The notes: generated by a model from the letters alone, not told the origin. 64,000 bases of DNA from Rebecca billardiae RCC1528 (GCA_965240325.2 OZ251223.1:2170001-2234000); one strand, 5' to 3'; positions 50,809 through 62,952 are shown, numbered from the stretch's first letter. Numbers and translations: made by a program.

Positions 50809-51719
50809 GTCGACGCCGACGCCGCAGGGCGGGCGTGGCGGGACAGGCGCGTCGATGACGCAGCCGGGTCGGCAGGGTCAGATACCGCCGGCGGAATCAC
50901 GGCGCGGGGCCGCAGCAGATGCTGGCGGGCCGCCGCGCGGCGCAGGACGATGACGGCGACGGCGGCGAGCCGCCGGCCGACGCCGGTGACGACGACGCGA
51001 CGGAGTTCGACGTCAGGAACGACGGCGACGCAGATGCGTCGGCGTCGGCGCGCGAGCGCGGCAGCGCGGACGCGGAACAGCGCGCGGGCGCGGCAGCGCG
51101 GGCGCGGAACAGCGCGCGGGCGCAGCAGCGCGGGCGCGGAACAGCGCGCGAGCGCAGCAGCGCGGGCGCGGAGCGCGCAGGCGCGGCAGCGCAGGTGCGG
51201 AACAGCGCACGGGCGCGGCAGCGCAGGCGCGGAACAGCGCGCGGGCGCAGCAGCGCGTGCGCACAGCCGTCGACGCCGACGCCGCAGGGCGGGCGTGGCG
51301 GAGCAGGCGCGTCAGCGACACAGCCTGGGTCGGCAGGGTCGGATCCCGCCGACGGAATCCCGGCGCGGGGCCGCAGCAGATGCTGGCGGGCCGCCGCGTA
51401 GCACAGGTGCGCGGGCGCAGCAGCGCGGGCGCGGGTCAGCGCGGGCGCAGCAGCGCGGGCGCACGGGCGCACAGCCGCCGATGCCGCAGGCCGGCGATCG
51501 GGGCGGTGCGGGCGCGCCATGGGCGCAGTCGCACTGGTGGTATGAGATACCACCGGCGCAACTTTGGCGCGGGACCGCCGCGCAGATGCGGGCGGGTTGC
51601 CGCGGGTCGCAGAGGCGATCGATGGCGGGCTCGAGCGATTCGGCACGAACGCGAGCACGCGGATACGGCTGCCAGAGGCAGCGGCGCGCGCAAGGCTGAC
51701 CGACGCGGACAAGGCGTTG

Positions 51720-51923
51720 GTCCAGCGCGCGGAGATTGACGAGCTCGACGACTTGCTCACTTTGGGTGACTCTGTTTGGTCTAACAACCCAGGGGAATCC
51801 GGGTGGAGGTCGACGGGTGGCTGCATCATTGTCTTCTACAATGGATCGCCGGTGTCGTGGCACAGCAGCGGGCTGCAGGTTATGGCCCAGCTGAGCTCGA
51901 CGGAGGCGGAGTACGTGGCGTGA
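51720..51923 (+). pseudogene. Remnant of copia RNase H domain
   Basis: The frame encodes WRSTGGCIIVFYNGSPVSWH followed by LSSTEAEYVA, the conserved end of Ty1/copia RNase H. A stop follows directly. Shortly after, in another frame, comes YHADIMTKATDDAATFEWHV, resembling the final 'AD(I/L)xTK' tail. This orders the element as plus strand and places it in the copia group. Confidence 0.85.
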
Positions 51924-52072
51924 GGTCAATGTACCACGCCGACATCATGACGAAGGCGACGGACGACGCTGCTACGTTTGAGTGGCACGTCGACGCCATC
52001 ATGGTGTGCGACACCCGACGCGCGCGCGATGAGCGGTGCTACTCGCTCGCGGCTATGGCTGTCGAGGGGGGG

Positions 52073-52926
52073 TGTTGAGCTGACGAGGCCAGGGGCGCGC
52101 ATCTCAGCAGATGGCGTCGCCGGCGGTGAGTCAGGGCCGGTGCTGCAGCAGGCAGACCGGCGGCGCAGCTGCTGCAGAGCAGCAGTGCGGATGAACTGGC
52201 ACAGTCTGGGGCACGCATCTCAGCAGATGGCGTTGCCGCTGGGGTGTCAGGGCTGGCGCCGCATCAGGCGGGCCGGCGGTAGCAGCTGCTGCGGAGCAGT
52301 GGCTGGCAGCGCGCGCGTCCAGGACGCGCGCGGCAGCAGACGCGCGAGCGCGGAGCAGCGCGGGCGCAGCGGCGCGGGCGCGGAGCAGCGCGGGGCGCGC
52401 GGAGCAGCGCGGAGCAGCGCGGAGCAGCGCGGAGCAGCGCGGAGCAGCGCGGAGCAGCGCGGAGCAGCGCGGAGCAGCGCGGAGCAGCGCGGAGCAGCGC
52501 GGAGCAGCGCGGAGCAGCGCGGAGCAGCGCGGAGCAGCGCGGAGCAGCGCGGAGCAGCGCGGGCGTCATGCTGGTACACTGGATTTGTCCAAGGAAAGCA
52601 GGTGAGCAGCACCGGACATGGACGAGAAGCAGTGGTACAAAGTTGAGCGGCAACAGGACGGACGGTGCGATCGCCGATTGGCTGATCGCGGCAAAATCTG
52701 GGTAAGTCGGCACGGCGATGATACTACCGCCCCGAGCCCAGGAGCGATCGGAGCTCGATCGCTGTTTTGGCCCGGCGCAAGAGCGCCGGAAATAAGGGCC
52801 AGGTTCAGAGGCTTGAGAGCTGATGAGATCGCGAGGCATGTGATCCTCGCGGTGGCGTCCGTCCTGTCGTGCGCGGTGAGCTTTTAGCAGGGCTCGAGAC
52901 GCTCGGAGCTTGCGGTAATCCCAATA
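52073..52926 (+). repeat. 3' LTR
   Basis: Same sequence and length as 48109-48962, preceded by the purine run and followed by the GTCTA target duplication. Confidence 0.92.
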
Positions 52927-52931
52927 GTCTA

Positions 52932-54308
52932 TTAGGCCGAAAAAAAGCGCGTCCAGCTGATTCCCTTAAGTAAAGTGCGATCTGGACGTCAGCTGGACGT
53001 GACATTAGTGTAACGGTTCGTTACGAGCGCGATTTTGTGGGTAGACTCTCGTTCATGTGTGATAGTTTGCCTCCGCCTTGATGAATATGAACTTGGCTTC
53101 GCGGCGGTTGGTATCTAGAGTCTAAAACCCGCAAGCCTTATTGAAAATACCCGCGCAGCTATTCGTTGCCAGCCCATTCCATAGTCACTGACTTACCGAG
53201 CTGGCGAGCTCAAAACCTGCCGCCGTCGCAAGCACGTGACGCGCAGGTTCCTTCGGGGTGGCGAGCGAGCCGCGACGACTCTTGCGGTCCAAGCCTCCAA
53301 GGGGGCGCTCGATGGGCAGGTGCGCGTGGCAAGTGCCGAGTGGCGCCTGGAGCGCGCGTCTGCGGCGGGTCCCGACGGCCGTCGACATCGCGTTCGTGCC
53401 CGCTCACTAGTCACTCCGCACGCCCCTGCCGCGCCCTGTCGATGCCTGCGCGGCCGGCCGGCGCGCGGCCGCGCCGCCGCCGCCGCAGCCGCCGCCCTGT
53501 GTTCGGGCTCTCGCAAGCTCGGGGGCAGCGGCGCATGATGCCGGACTGATCGATCTCTGAGTCTCCGACTTCACCACACGCCCCCCTTGCCATGCCTCTC
53601 CGCCAGGGTCTCCCAGAACTCTTCTTCAGAGCAGGCGCAAGTCGAACTCGGAACTGGCCGCGGCCCCGCGCGCCGTCGGCTCCCCGTGGCTGTCAGCTCC
53701 GCGTGGCCTGGGCGCCTGGCGTGCCCAGAGCTGGCCGTGCCTCTGCGACGCGTGCCGAGCCTGACCGAGGTGTGTCACCCCGTGCACGCGCGGCGCGCGC
53801 AAGCACCGGTGCTGCATGGCTGCTCGCACCGTGCTCCCTGGCTCGCGGTCAGTCAGCTCGGCCGCGTGGTGCCTGGTGTGCACGTAGAGTCGCGCTCATG
53901 CGTCGCTCACGCCTCGCGCCCGCCTGTCGGCCGTCGCGCAGGCGCGCAGGTCGAACCCTACTGACCTGCAGATCATCTACTCCTGCGCTGCTGGCGTCGC
54001 GGCGACGACGGTCAGCGGCAGGCCCGAACGAACGGTCGAATCCGCGCGGTCCCGCGCCGTCCGGCTCCCTGGCTGTCAGTCAGCTCCGCCGGTGGCCTGG
54101 CGTGCAACAGTCGCGCTCGTGCGTCGATCACGCCGAGTCGCATCCGCCTGTCGGCCGTCGCGCACGCGCAGGGGGTCAGGTAAGGGCCGTCTGTGATGAG
54201 GGCAGCTCGGCCGACGACCGACATCCACACTCGGCGCACGCCGGCGGCGGCGCGGCGCTGGGGCGGCGCGCCGCTGGATGGAGTCTAGTTACACGTGTAC
54301 GGGACGAC
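52932..54308. repeat. Region of degenerate repeats, no gene supported
   Basis: 52932-53130 carries the apparent second half of the old MITE relative. From about 53660 to 54180, three diverged copies share the order GCTCCCTGGCT, GTCAGTCAGCTC, GTCGCGCTC and CTGTCGGCCGTCGCGCA. Open frames through them are short and Arg/Pro-rich. I see no gene. Confidence 0.5.
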
Positions 54309-54384
54309 TGCGACGGAGGGTGCACCGCCACCGCGGGCCCCGAACTACGTTCGTTCTACGGAAAAGGACCGCGGAACGCGGTCA
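54309..54384. repeat. Dispersed 76-bp repeat, inverted copy of 5995-6070
   Basis: Reads TGCGACGGAGGGTGCACCGC and ends CGCGGAACGCGGTC; the reverse complement of 5995-6070. Confidence 0.75.
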
Positions 54385-55224
54385 TAATGCCGAATATAAG
54401 TTCGGTGTTATTACTAATACGCTTTTAAATAATACTAAGCTACGACTATGACGAGCAGTATGTCTACATATGATAGCAAATTGTTTCAAGTATTCAGCTA
54501 TTCAAGTTGACTGATGGCAAGTGTTGTGACATGCTGAGCCTCCTCAGGCTCAGGCCTGAGCCTGAGGCTGAGGCAGTGCCATCGGAGCGGTCATGCACAA
54601 GTTTATAAATGCAGCACTGCACTTTATCTGAGTTAATGCCACGGCTTGACGCTACAGTTAACTAAGAATAAGAGACGCACACAGCTACCTGTGTCGTTAA
54701 ATCATAGAATGAGCTCAAGCAGGCGACTGGCGAGAACGACGCCCACTTACGGGGCGTAACGTGGCACGTCGCTCGGTCAGACGCTCGTCCCGCGCCTCCC
54801 GCGGTCGGGCGGGCGCGGAGCCAGCGGGGGAGCGCGCCGGGTTCTAGGAGTACTAAAGCGATGCGCTTGAAGCCCGCGTAGACTGCCGTCGTCGTTGTAA
54901 GTTGTTCGCCACCGACGCCAGGGCACTGAGTTTCACACTCTCGCCCTCGGCTGTTCCGGACACCATATGGCAAATAATTCGTCGATCGAAGACGAAGGGG
55001 CCGCCACCCTTGGGGCCACGGCGCGAAAATGCATAGTAGTAGAACTAGTACTAAGCTAGATAGTGATGTCGAAATCATAGTAATAGCAGAGCGAGTATTT
55101 ATGCGATTATCATAGTATGATGATGACCATCAAGGGTAAATACTCACGCTGCGGTACGGTCCTTTTTTGGATTTTTTGATGATATAGACGACGCTCCGGT
55201 GCCGCCGGTGCATGCGAGGCGCGC
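54385..55224. other. Intergenic region with a 26-bp perfect palindrome
   Basis: AT-rich spacer without a supported gene. CCTCAGGCTCAGG and its exact inverse form a perfect palindrome at 54542-54567, within a longer imperfect one. Confidence 0.5.
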
Positions 55225-57780
55225 ATGGTCTCCCCCGCGATGCTCGCCGTGCTGCTGGGGCACTCGGCGCCCGACTCGCTTGGGCGCTCGACTGAGCGTG
55301 GGTTCACATGCGCTGCGGTGTACGAGCGCCAGCCTGAGCCGAGCATCGAGGTGCACTGGACGTTTGAGTCATCTGCACGGCACGACAGCTGCCACTACCA
55401 GAATCTCGTTGCGCGCAAGGTGCATCACGCGCTGCCGCCACTGTTGCGAGGCCACGGCAGAGAGCTCGCCATGGGTTGGTCCACATCGACTAAAGGTACC
55501 AAGACGTCCGCGTCCAAGGCGCGACAGCGCCCCCTCGGCGAGCCACCAAAGCCGCCCGAGCGCACGGCGTGCGGCAACAGATCCATCGCGCTCATGCTCG
55601 TCGCTCGCTTCGACAACAGCACCGCAGCGCTCGCAAGGAGCAAGGGGTGGTGGATCCTCTTCGGCCTCAGCGAGGCTGGGCGCATGCTCGGTGCGGACGT
55701 CGCCTACTACCAGTCGTCCACCGGCGCACTGATGGACGCGCACACGCGCGAGACGCCGCACCTCATCCCAGACGCGTGTGCGGACTGGCAGCTGCTCGGC
55801 GCCAAGGCCGAGCCCACGGCGGACGGCGGCCTCCGAGCGTACGTGCAGATGGTGCGCCGCGTGCGCTCGGACGACCGCACGCAGGACCGTGACTTTGAGA
55901 TCGACGGCGAGATGCCGTGGCTGCCGACCAAGGTAGTGCTGATGGCGGGCGTGGGCGCGTACTCGGCGGAGCACGCGCAGGCGCCGCCAGGCGGCGAGCA
56001 CGCGCACGGCCGCGACGCACTGATCGTGACGCAGCAGCGCTTCCACGCGCGCAACTGCGTGTACGACCCGCTCGCCAACCTCAAGGCCGACCCGAGCGTG
56101 CGCGTCGTCACGCTGGCGAGCCAGCACAAGCGCGTGCAGCGCATGACACAGGACTCGGCAGGCATGTACACGAACGTGTGCTTCGATGCAGAGGCGGTGT
56201 CGGGGCTGCTCAAGGGGCAGTCGGTGCACATCGTGGCGATCGACGCGCACATCGAGCCGAAGGAGAACGTGCGCGTGATCCACCACTTTGGCTTCAAGGG
56301 CTCCGAGGCCCCGTGCATCAAGAGGGTCAGCGATTTCTTCGCCGACGACCTCTGGTTCTGGACGAAGGGCGTTGGGCCGCTGATCACGCCCGCCGAGGCG
56401 GGGATCCGCGCGGGCGACAAGCACTACCGCTCGTTCACGCTGCAGGTGCGGCCGTGGCCCGCGACGCGCGCGCGTGCCGTCTGCTCCGCGCACCGCCCGG
56501 GCATCCGCGCGAGGCGCTCCGAGCACCAGCCCAAGGCTGTCAAGAGGGTGTGATGCCGTGTGGCACCAACCGGGCGCTGCCACCCACCAATGGACGCCCC
56601 GCATCCGCCCCGATGCCGTGCTGCGGCCCCCTCACGCCCGCGCGCGATCCCTCCCACAACTGCAGTTCCACTACGAGATCGCACCCGGCGAGGAGGTGTA
56701 CGACTCGTCCGGTGTCGACCTCTACGTGACGGACCAGCTGCGCAAGTACGACGTTGGCGTCCTCCAGCTCGGTGACCCGGCAGTGGCCTCCGTTGAGCTG
56801 CAGGTGGGCGCGGGGTTGAATCGCTTCACGTACGTGTGCCCGCCCAGGTGCACGATGGAGAAGGTGAAGGTGCCCGCGCTGCACATCTTCCGCCGCGAGC
56901 TGCACATGCACACCTACGGCGCGCACATGGTCACGACGCAGTACGACGCCAAGGGCCGCGTCAAGCGCGCGGACAGCATCGAGTACTTCGACTTTGGCGC
57001 GTCGTCCGCGCCCGAGGCACGCTCGGTGGGCGCCGGCTCGACGATCGAGCGCGGGGACTGGTGGACGGTGGACTGCACGTACCGCGTGCCCGAGCGAATC
57101 GCGCGGGAGAAGGAGCTGTCATTCGGCTTCAAGTCAGAGGCGGAGATGTGCATCGACTTCGTGCACTACGTGCGCGCAGCGCCCACGCCCTCGAGCGTGC
57201 CGCCCGCAAGCGTGCATTGGCTGAGCACGCCGCATGCCCATGTGCTCACGCGCTCCTGCCCACACGCGCGCGCGCGCGATGCTGTCGCACCTCGGGCGTG
57301 CATCGCCCCTCGCAGTACCCGAAGCAGCGCCAGTTGAACATGTGCGGCCCTTGGCAGACCTCCAGCAAGATGGTCATGCGGCACCCCAACATCGCCAACT
57401 ATGTCAGCGAGAGTATGCTCAAGCTGGCGAAGCGCATCCCGACCCTGAAGGCGCAGGGTGAGGCATCGATCGTCAAGGGCAACGCGATTACGTGCTATGG
57501 TCAGTTCAATGGCAGTCAGGCGCTGGAGCGCGAGGCCTACGAGCTGCGCAGGCATTTCGGGCAATCGTGCCCCCGAGCGTCAACAAGCTACGGCGTCCCG
57601 GCGGCAGCTCACCCCGTGAGACTACTGCCTGCAACAGGTATGCCCCGGCGGCACGACGGCCGTAATGCCACGAGCGCTGCCAGCATTTTGAGCATAAGTG
57701 CAGGTGATGGCAGCAGCAGCGCAGCATCGATTCATTCGAACGATGATCCTGATCGAATACCCAGCAGCCGCGTTGCCTGA
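55225..57780 (+). CDS. DOMON-domain copper type II monooxygenase (DBH/PHM family)
   Basis: The model is join(55225..56445, 56666..57169, 57316..57780), 729 residues; phases are all zero. After a poorly defined N-terminus, a DOMON domain (MLVARFDNSTAAL, WWILFGLSEAGRMLGADVAY) binds haem or sugar in related proteins. The catalytic part follows the dopamine beta-hydroxylase / peptidylglycine monooxygenase pattern: VIHHFGFKG with paired His at about 353-354, then SFTLQ joined to FHYEIAPG across intron 1. The second copper site is ELHMHTYGAHM (His487, His489), and its Met ligand sits in EMCIDFVHY (about Met568), joined to YPKQRQLNMCG across intron 2. The expected enzyme uses ascorbate, copper and O2 to hydroxylate a substrate that I cannot predict. 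A signal peptide is expected but weak in MLAVLLGHSAPDS, so an upstream exon may be missing. The last 60 residues look non-conserved. Confidence 0.8.
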
Positions 57781-58298
57781 TCATGGTCCGACTGCCGGCG
57801 CGCTGCTGCGAGTCTATTCGCGTCCCATCTGAGGAGCAGCATCGCGCCGAGCGACAGGCAGAACGGGAGCCTCTTGTCCGCCGTGTGTCGTGGCCCTTCG
57901 ACCATGAGCACAGCCGGCAGCACAACCACTGCGATGGTGCCGCCGGTCGCGAGCGCGCGGTTCTGCCATCGTATCTCGATGCAGGGTGCCCGTTTGGTGG
58001 TCCGGCACAATTCCGATCCGCGCTGCAACCAGACAGACGCTCGCCGCGCGGCGTTCTCACGCGCGCGCAGGCCGGGCGTGGTGCTGCGGGTGGGCCAGTC
58101 ATTGCAGGGCACGCTCCGTGCTCAGACGTGCACGCGCGTCGTCAGGCTCTCCATCGCGCTCGCAGAGCGCCGTCGCTTGCGCCCCTGGCACCGCGTCGGG
58201 AGTTCGGCTGGCGACCGGCCGCGAGCCGGCAGGCGTGCCCAAACCAGGTTTCCAGCCCTGCGATCGGCAAACTGGCACCGGCCGGCCTGAGAGGTGCG

Positions 58299-59345
58299 AT
58301 GCTGGCAAGTGTGCTGCTGGTCGTCAGCATCGATGTGCCCCGCCCAGACGGCGTACGGGGCGATGCGCGCTTGCAGCCTCCGACTGATGCAGCGCGCGAT
58401 CTACGATCCACTCGTTTGAATCGCGCTGCGTGTACCAGTACGAGCAGATTTGGCGGTGAGGGTGTGGTGGTTGAGGACGCATTCCTCACTCCCCGACAGC
58501 GAGCATCGATTCGTAAAGTGTGCTTCAAGCCTTACGGCCGGCTGCTCAACACGAGCACTGGAGGCTCTGTCGTGTATGTCGAGGTGCCCAAGGCAGGCTC
58601 AACGACGTTCAAGAAGGAGCTCGGCGTGTATCGTCCTTACGCGGCCGCGGAGCGCTCGGCGCATCTATTGGAGACCAAAGGGCGCTCAGCCGAGGGTCTG
58701 CCCATCCCAGCGTTTGCCATCGTGCGTGAGCCGCTCTCACGCGCGCTCTCTGCGTGTGGCACAGTCCGTAAGCACTTGCACGGCAGATGCCGCCATCAGC
58801 AGAGCGCTCACAGGCGTTCCTGGGCGGAGGCGTGCGCCCAGCCATGGCTGCGCGAACGGAACGAGACTGCTGCTCTGGACGGCTATGTTGACTGGCTAAC
58901 CAGCGGCGACCTCGCTCGAGCGGCAGCTGCCCGGAGTGCAGCAAGGACCCTGCAGCTGGAGCTTATGCACGCCTTTTCACAGTCCTTCTTCCTGCTGGGT
59001 GTCTGCGCATGGCCCGCCATCGACGTTGTGCGACTTGACAGGCTTGAGGCGGGCCTCTCTGCATTTGAGGAGAAGCATGGTCGGCTGCTGCGCGCATCGA
59101 AGGCGCGAGAGCCCAGACCTTCCTTTGATGTCATCGCCGCGAAGAACGTCGACACCGGGGGGGTTACGAAGCTCTTCGACTTCGTCGGTCAAGGCGAAGT
59201 GACAGCTGTCAACCAGGGAGCAACCTCGTCAGGCGGAGGTGTGACAGCAGGCGGGCAGGCCGACACGCTACCAATGGCAGCAGCAATGCGGCGGCTGGCC
59301 GAGCACTATGGGCAAGACTACGCGTGCTTGGGGTTCCGCCGTTAG
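58299..59345 (+). CDS. Sulfotransferase-family protein, probably Golgi
   Basis: 348 residues from [18 protein letters not shown], a short hydrophobic N-terminus that could be a signal or anchor. The 5'-phosphosulfate loop is [15 protein letters not shown] (about 94-108) and the 3'-phosphate site is [15 protein letters not shown] (about 139-153). The C-terminus [11 protein letters not shown] resembles the 'Y..Dy..fgY' end of HNK-1/carbohydrate sulfotransferases. PAPS-dependent sulfation of a glycan or protein Tyr is the expected activity. The frame stays open upstream to 57783, but that part has no protein-like features. It lies tandem to the copper monooxygenase gene. Confidence 0.75.
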   Translation: MLASVLLVVSIDVPRPDGVRGDARLQPPTDAARDLRSTRLNRAACTSTSRFGGEGVVVEDAFLTPRQRASIRKVCFKPYGRLLNTSTGGSVVYVEVPKAGSTTFKKELGVYRPYAAAERSAHLLETKGRSAEGLPIPAFAIVREPLSRALSACGTVRKHLHGRCRHQQSAHRRSWAEACAQPWLRERNETAALDGYVDWLTSGDLARAAAARSAARTLQLELMHAFSQSFFLLGVCAWPAIDVVRLDRLEAGLSAFEEKHGRLLRASKAREPRPSFDVIAAKNVDTGGVTKLFDFVGQGEVTAVNQGATSSGGGVTAGGQADTLPMAAAMRRLAEHYGQDYACLGFRR

Positions 59346-60361
<1,016 letters not shown>

Positions 60362-62770
60362 TTAATTCACGACCGCACCACCACCGCCCAAGTCACGGGG
60401 AATGGCCTGCTGGACCTCGGCAAGCTGCTCGTCATCGAAGCCGAAGATGCGCATCGTGCTGCGCGGAGAGCCGCGCGCATCGCGCCGGTGCACGATAGAT
60501 GCGGTGACCGTCGACGGGACATTGCCGACGAACGTGTGCGCGCGCGCGCACAGCTCAGTGTCCACGTGCAGCCAGTCCTCGCGCGGCACGCGCGCGCGCG
60601 CGCCATCGCGGCCGTAGCGCAGGAGCACGGCGGCGGCCGAACCATTCGCCGGCGCGCCCGCGTCATGCAACTGCAGCAGCGCCTCGGCCAGCAGCTCTTC
60701 GAACAGCTCCGGACGCGGCGAGTCGGTGGCGAGCACGACGACGTGCGTGCGCGCGGCCGCAAGCGCGCGCTGCAGCTCTGAGACGACGGCGCGCAGCGGC
60801 GGGTAGCACACGGAGCGCGGCACGTCCCAGCCGTACGCGCGCTGGCCCTCCTCGGTGAGGCAGTGGTCGTGCAGCCGGTCCACGCCACGCCGGATGTGCG
60901 CGCACACGTACCGCTCGGCGCGAGCGTCTCTGAGCGCGCCCGCTGCCCACGCCGTCGCCTCGCGCTGCGCCCAGCGCGGCGGCTGCATGTGCGCGCGCAC
61001 GAAGCGCAGGGCCGAATCAAAGTTGAAGCGATCCATCGAGAGCCCGGCGTGCGGCGGCGCGTCGAAGGCGAGTGGCGCGGCCGCTTGCGCCGCCGTCTGC
61101 GAGCCGAGCCACGCGCGCCACCACTCGCGCACGGCCGCGCCCTCGTCTGCATTCGGCTCTTGGGTCGCGCGCGCACCGCGGCTGCGCACGCGGCGCACGC
61201 TCGTCTGCTGCTGCACAAAGTGCGGGAAGGGCGCCCATTCGGCCCGGGCGGCGTCGGCGTGCGCGGGCCCGAGCGCCATGGCCGACCCAAGGAAGCGCAC
61301 CTGCGCAGGCCGGCCGCCTTCGCACCGGCAAAGCAGCCTAGGAGACGCCGCGCCCGCGTCGGCCGTGCCCTCCACTGACGGATGGGCGCGCCAGTCTGCC
61401 ATCTCGACCACATCGAACGCAGCGGACAGGACCGAGACGTTGAGAGCGTGCGAGGTGGGCTGCCACGCCTCCGCGAACCCCGAGATGCGGGTCATGCGCA
61501 CGCCCGAGCGCACGTACACGCCGGGCAGCACGAGCGTGCGGCAGAGCAGCCGGCTGAGTGCGAGCGCGTGCGCCAGCGACGCCTGCACGTTGTGGAACTG
61601 ACCGCACGAGGCGAACAGCTGCCGGCGCCGCGCGACGTCAGCGCGCTGCTCAGAAGGCGGCAGCCTCGGGTCGGGCTGCGGGTCGTGGTAGCAGCCCTCC
61701 TCGAACGGGCTGACGAAGAGCAGCGGGCGCAGCGAGCGCTTGGCCGGGCATGACCACGCGCGCGCCTCGTCCGCTCCGCCCTCGGCCCGCGCCCCGTGGA
61801 GCAGTACAGGGGCCGGCAGCGCAAGCTCGGGCGGGTGTGGGGCGAGGGGCTGGGTGAGTGGGGCGGACGGCTCGCGCGGCGCGCGGGCGCTCGGCTCTTC
61901 CGCGCGTCCATCTGTCCCCGCCCACTCATCGACCACCGCGGCCACACCCGACTGTGCAGCCGGCGCCGCCTTGGCCGCCGCCGCCTCTGCCGCCGCGAGG
62001 GCGCTGAGCGAGGGTGGGTGCGCGGGCCGCAGCTCGACAGCGGCGCGCGCGTGCGCGAGCGCGGCGTCCAGCTCGCCCAGCTCGAGGGCTAGCCTCGCAA
62101 GCCGGGGGTGCACGTCCACGCAGAAATGGTCCTCCGCCAGCGCGCGTCGCAGAGCCTTTGCGCTCGCGCGCGTCTCGCCCGCATACGCGAGTGCGTCAGC
62201 GCGGGCGATGTGAAGCTCGCACCGATCCGGCGCGAGATTGGCGGCCTCGTCGAGCAGCTCGGCGGCTGCCGACCAGTCCGAAGCGTCGGCGCGATTGCGA
62301 GCGATCTCGGTCAGTGCCGACACAAGCCCCTCGCGCGCGGCATCCGCCTCGGCACCGCCGCGTCCAGCCACCGCCAGTGCGCGCCGCCAGCGCGCAGCCG
62401 CAGCATCCGCGTGTGGGGTCAGGCGTGCGAGCGCAGCGTGCGCGGCTGCGAGGGATGGCTCGAGCTCGAGCGCGTACTCAAGCGCTGCTTCCGCCTCGCG
62501 CAAGTGCTCGTCCCCGATGCCGACGCCGCCACTCGCCAGCGCCTCGCCTAGAAAATAAGCCGCCTGCGCCGAGCGCGGGTCTGCGGTGTGCGCGTCTGCA
62601 AAGCACGCACGCGCGGCTTGGAGCGCGCCGGCAGCCTGGAGCATGACGCCGCGTTGCACCCATTCCTCCGGAGACGTCGCAGCGGGCGCACCGCAGGGCG
62701 TCGCGCGTGCCACGCCGGTGCCGAGCGCGAGGGAGGCGAACCACAACGACGGCCGGCGAGTTGGCGCCAT
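60362..62770 (-). CDS. TPR protein with GDP-fucose protein O-fucosyltransferase domain
   Basis: 802 residues from the ATG at 62770. MAPTRRPSLWFASLALGTGV looks like a signal peptide. Residues about 30-260 are TPR units (EEWVQRGVMLQAAGALQAAR, AQAAYFLGEALASGG, DRCELHIARADALAYAGETR, LARLALELGELDAALAHARA). A Ser/Ala/Pro linker follows. The second half matches GT-B O-fucosyltransferases: FASCGQFHNVQASLAHAL with LCRTLVLPGVYV, then YVCAHIRRGVDRL near residue 620 (the catalytic-region HxRRG), VVLATDSPRPE, and HTFVGNVPSTVTASIVHRRD near 745. Substrate proteins or glycans are unknown. TPRs joined to a fucosyltransferase recall the SPINDLY/OGT layout, but the catalytic domain here is POFUT-like and the signal peptide suggests the secretory pathway. 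Confidence 0.8.
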   Translation of the reverse strand: MAPTRRPSLWFASLALGTGVARATPCGAPAATSPEEWVQRGVMLQAAGALQAARACFADAHTADPRSAQAAYFLGEALASGGVGIGDEHLREAEAALEYALELEPSLAAAHAALARLTPHADAAAARWRRALAVAGRGGAEADAAREGLVSALTEIARNRADASDWSAAAELLDEAANLAPDRCELHIARADALAYAGETRASAKALRRALAEDHFCVDVHPRLARLALELGELDAALAHARAAVELRPAHPPSLSALAAAEAAAAKAAPAAQSGVAAVVDEWAGTDGRAEEPSARAPREPSAPLTQPLAPHPPELALPAPVLLHGARAEGGADEARAWSCPAKRSLRPLLFVSPFEEGCYHDPQPDPRLPPSEQRADVARRRQLFASCGQFHNVQASLAHALALSRLLCRTLVLPGVYVRSGVRMTRISGFAEAWQPTSHALNVSVLSAAFDVVEMADWRAHPSVEGTADAGAASPRLLCRCEGGRPAQVRFLGSAMALGPAHADAARAEWAPFPHFVQQQTSVRRVRSRGARATQEPNADEGAAVREWWRAWLGSQTAAQAAAPLAFDAPPHAGLSMDRFNFDSALRFVRAHMQPPRWAQREATAWAAGALRDARAERYVCAHIRRGVDRLHDHCLTEEGQRAYGWDVPRSVCYPPLRAVVSELQRALAAARTHVVVLATDSPRPELFEELLAEALLQLHDAGAPANGSAAAVLLRYGRDGARARVPREDWLHVDTELCARAHTFVGNVPSTVTASIVHRRDARGSPRSTMRIFGFDDEQLAEVQQAIPRDLGGGGAVVN

Positions 62771-62952
62771 CGTCGCGGGCCTTGGGCGGCGATCCTGCCG
62801 ACGACACAGCGTCCTGCGCCGGATTGACGGTTGGCCTGCCGCGATAAATTGACTGCGCTGGGGGCGGTTGCTCAGAACGTCCGCCAGTTTCGTCGTCGGA
62901 GCAGATTCCCGCCTTGAGGCGCGAACACACCGACGAATCAGTCCAGAACGAC

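Larger units (their letters stand above)
48109..52926 (+). mobile_element. Ty1/copia-type LTR retrotransposon, non-autonomous
   Basis: Two identical-length 854-bp LTRs (48109-48962 and 52073-52926) bound a 3.1-kb interior. Five-base target duplications GTCTA lie at 48104-48108 and 52927-52931. A purine run GAGGGGGGG precedes the 3' LTR, fitting a polypurine tract. The only recognisable coding part is the end of a copia RNase H next to the 3' LTR. No protease, integrase or reverse transcriptase motif is visible. The rest of the interior is GC-rich and internally repeated. It presumably moves using another element's enzymes. Confidence 0.9.

Noticed and set aside
57732-58112. Minus-strand frame of 126 codons with two hydrophobic stretches (GTIAVVVLPAVLMV, LPFCLSLGAMLLL)
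   Set aside because: It overlaps the 3' end of the copper monooxygenase gene and the 5' flank of the sulfotransferase gene, with no family match. Possible but not supported.
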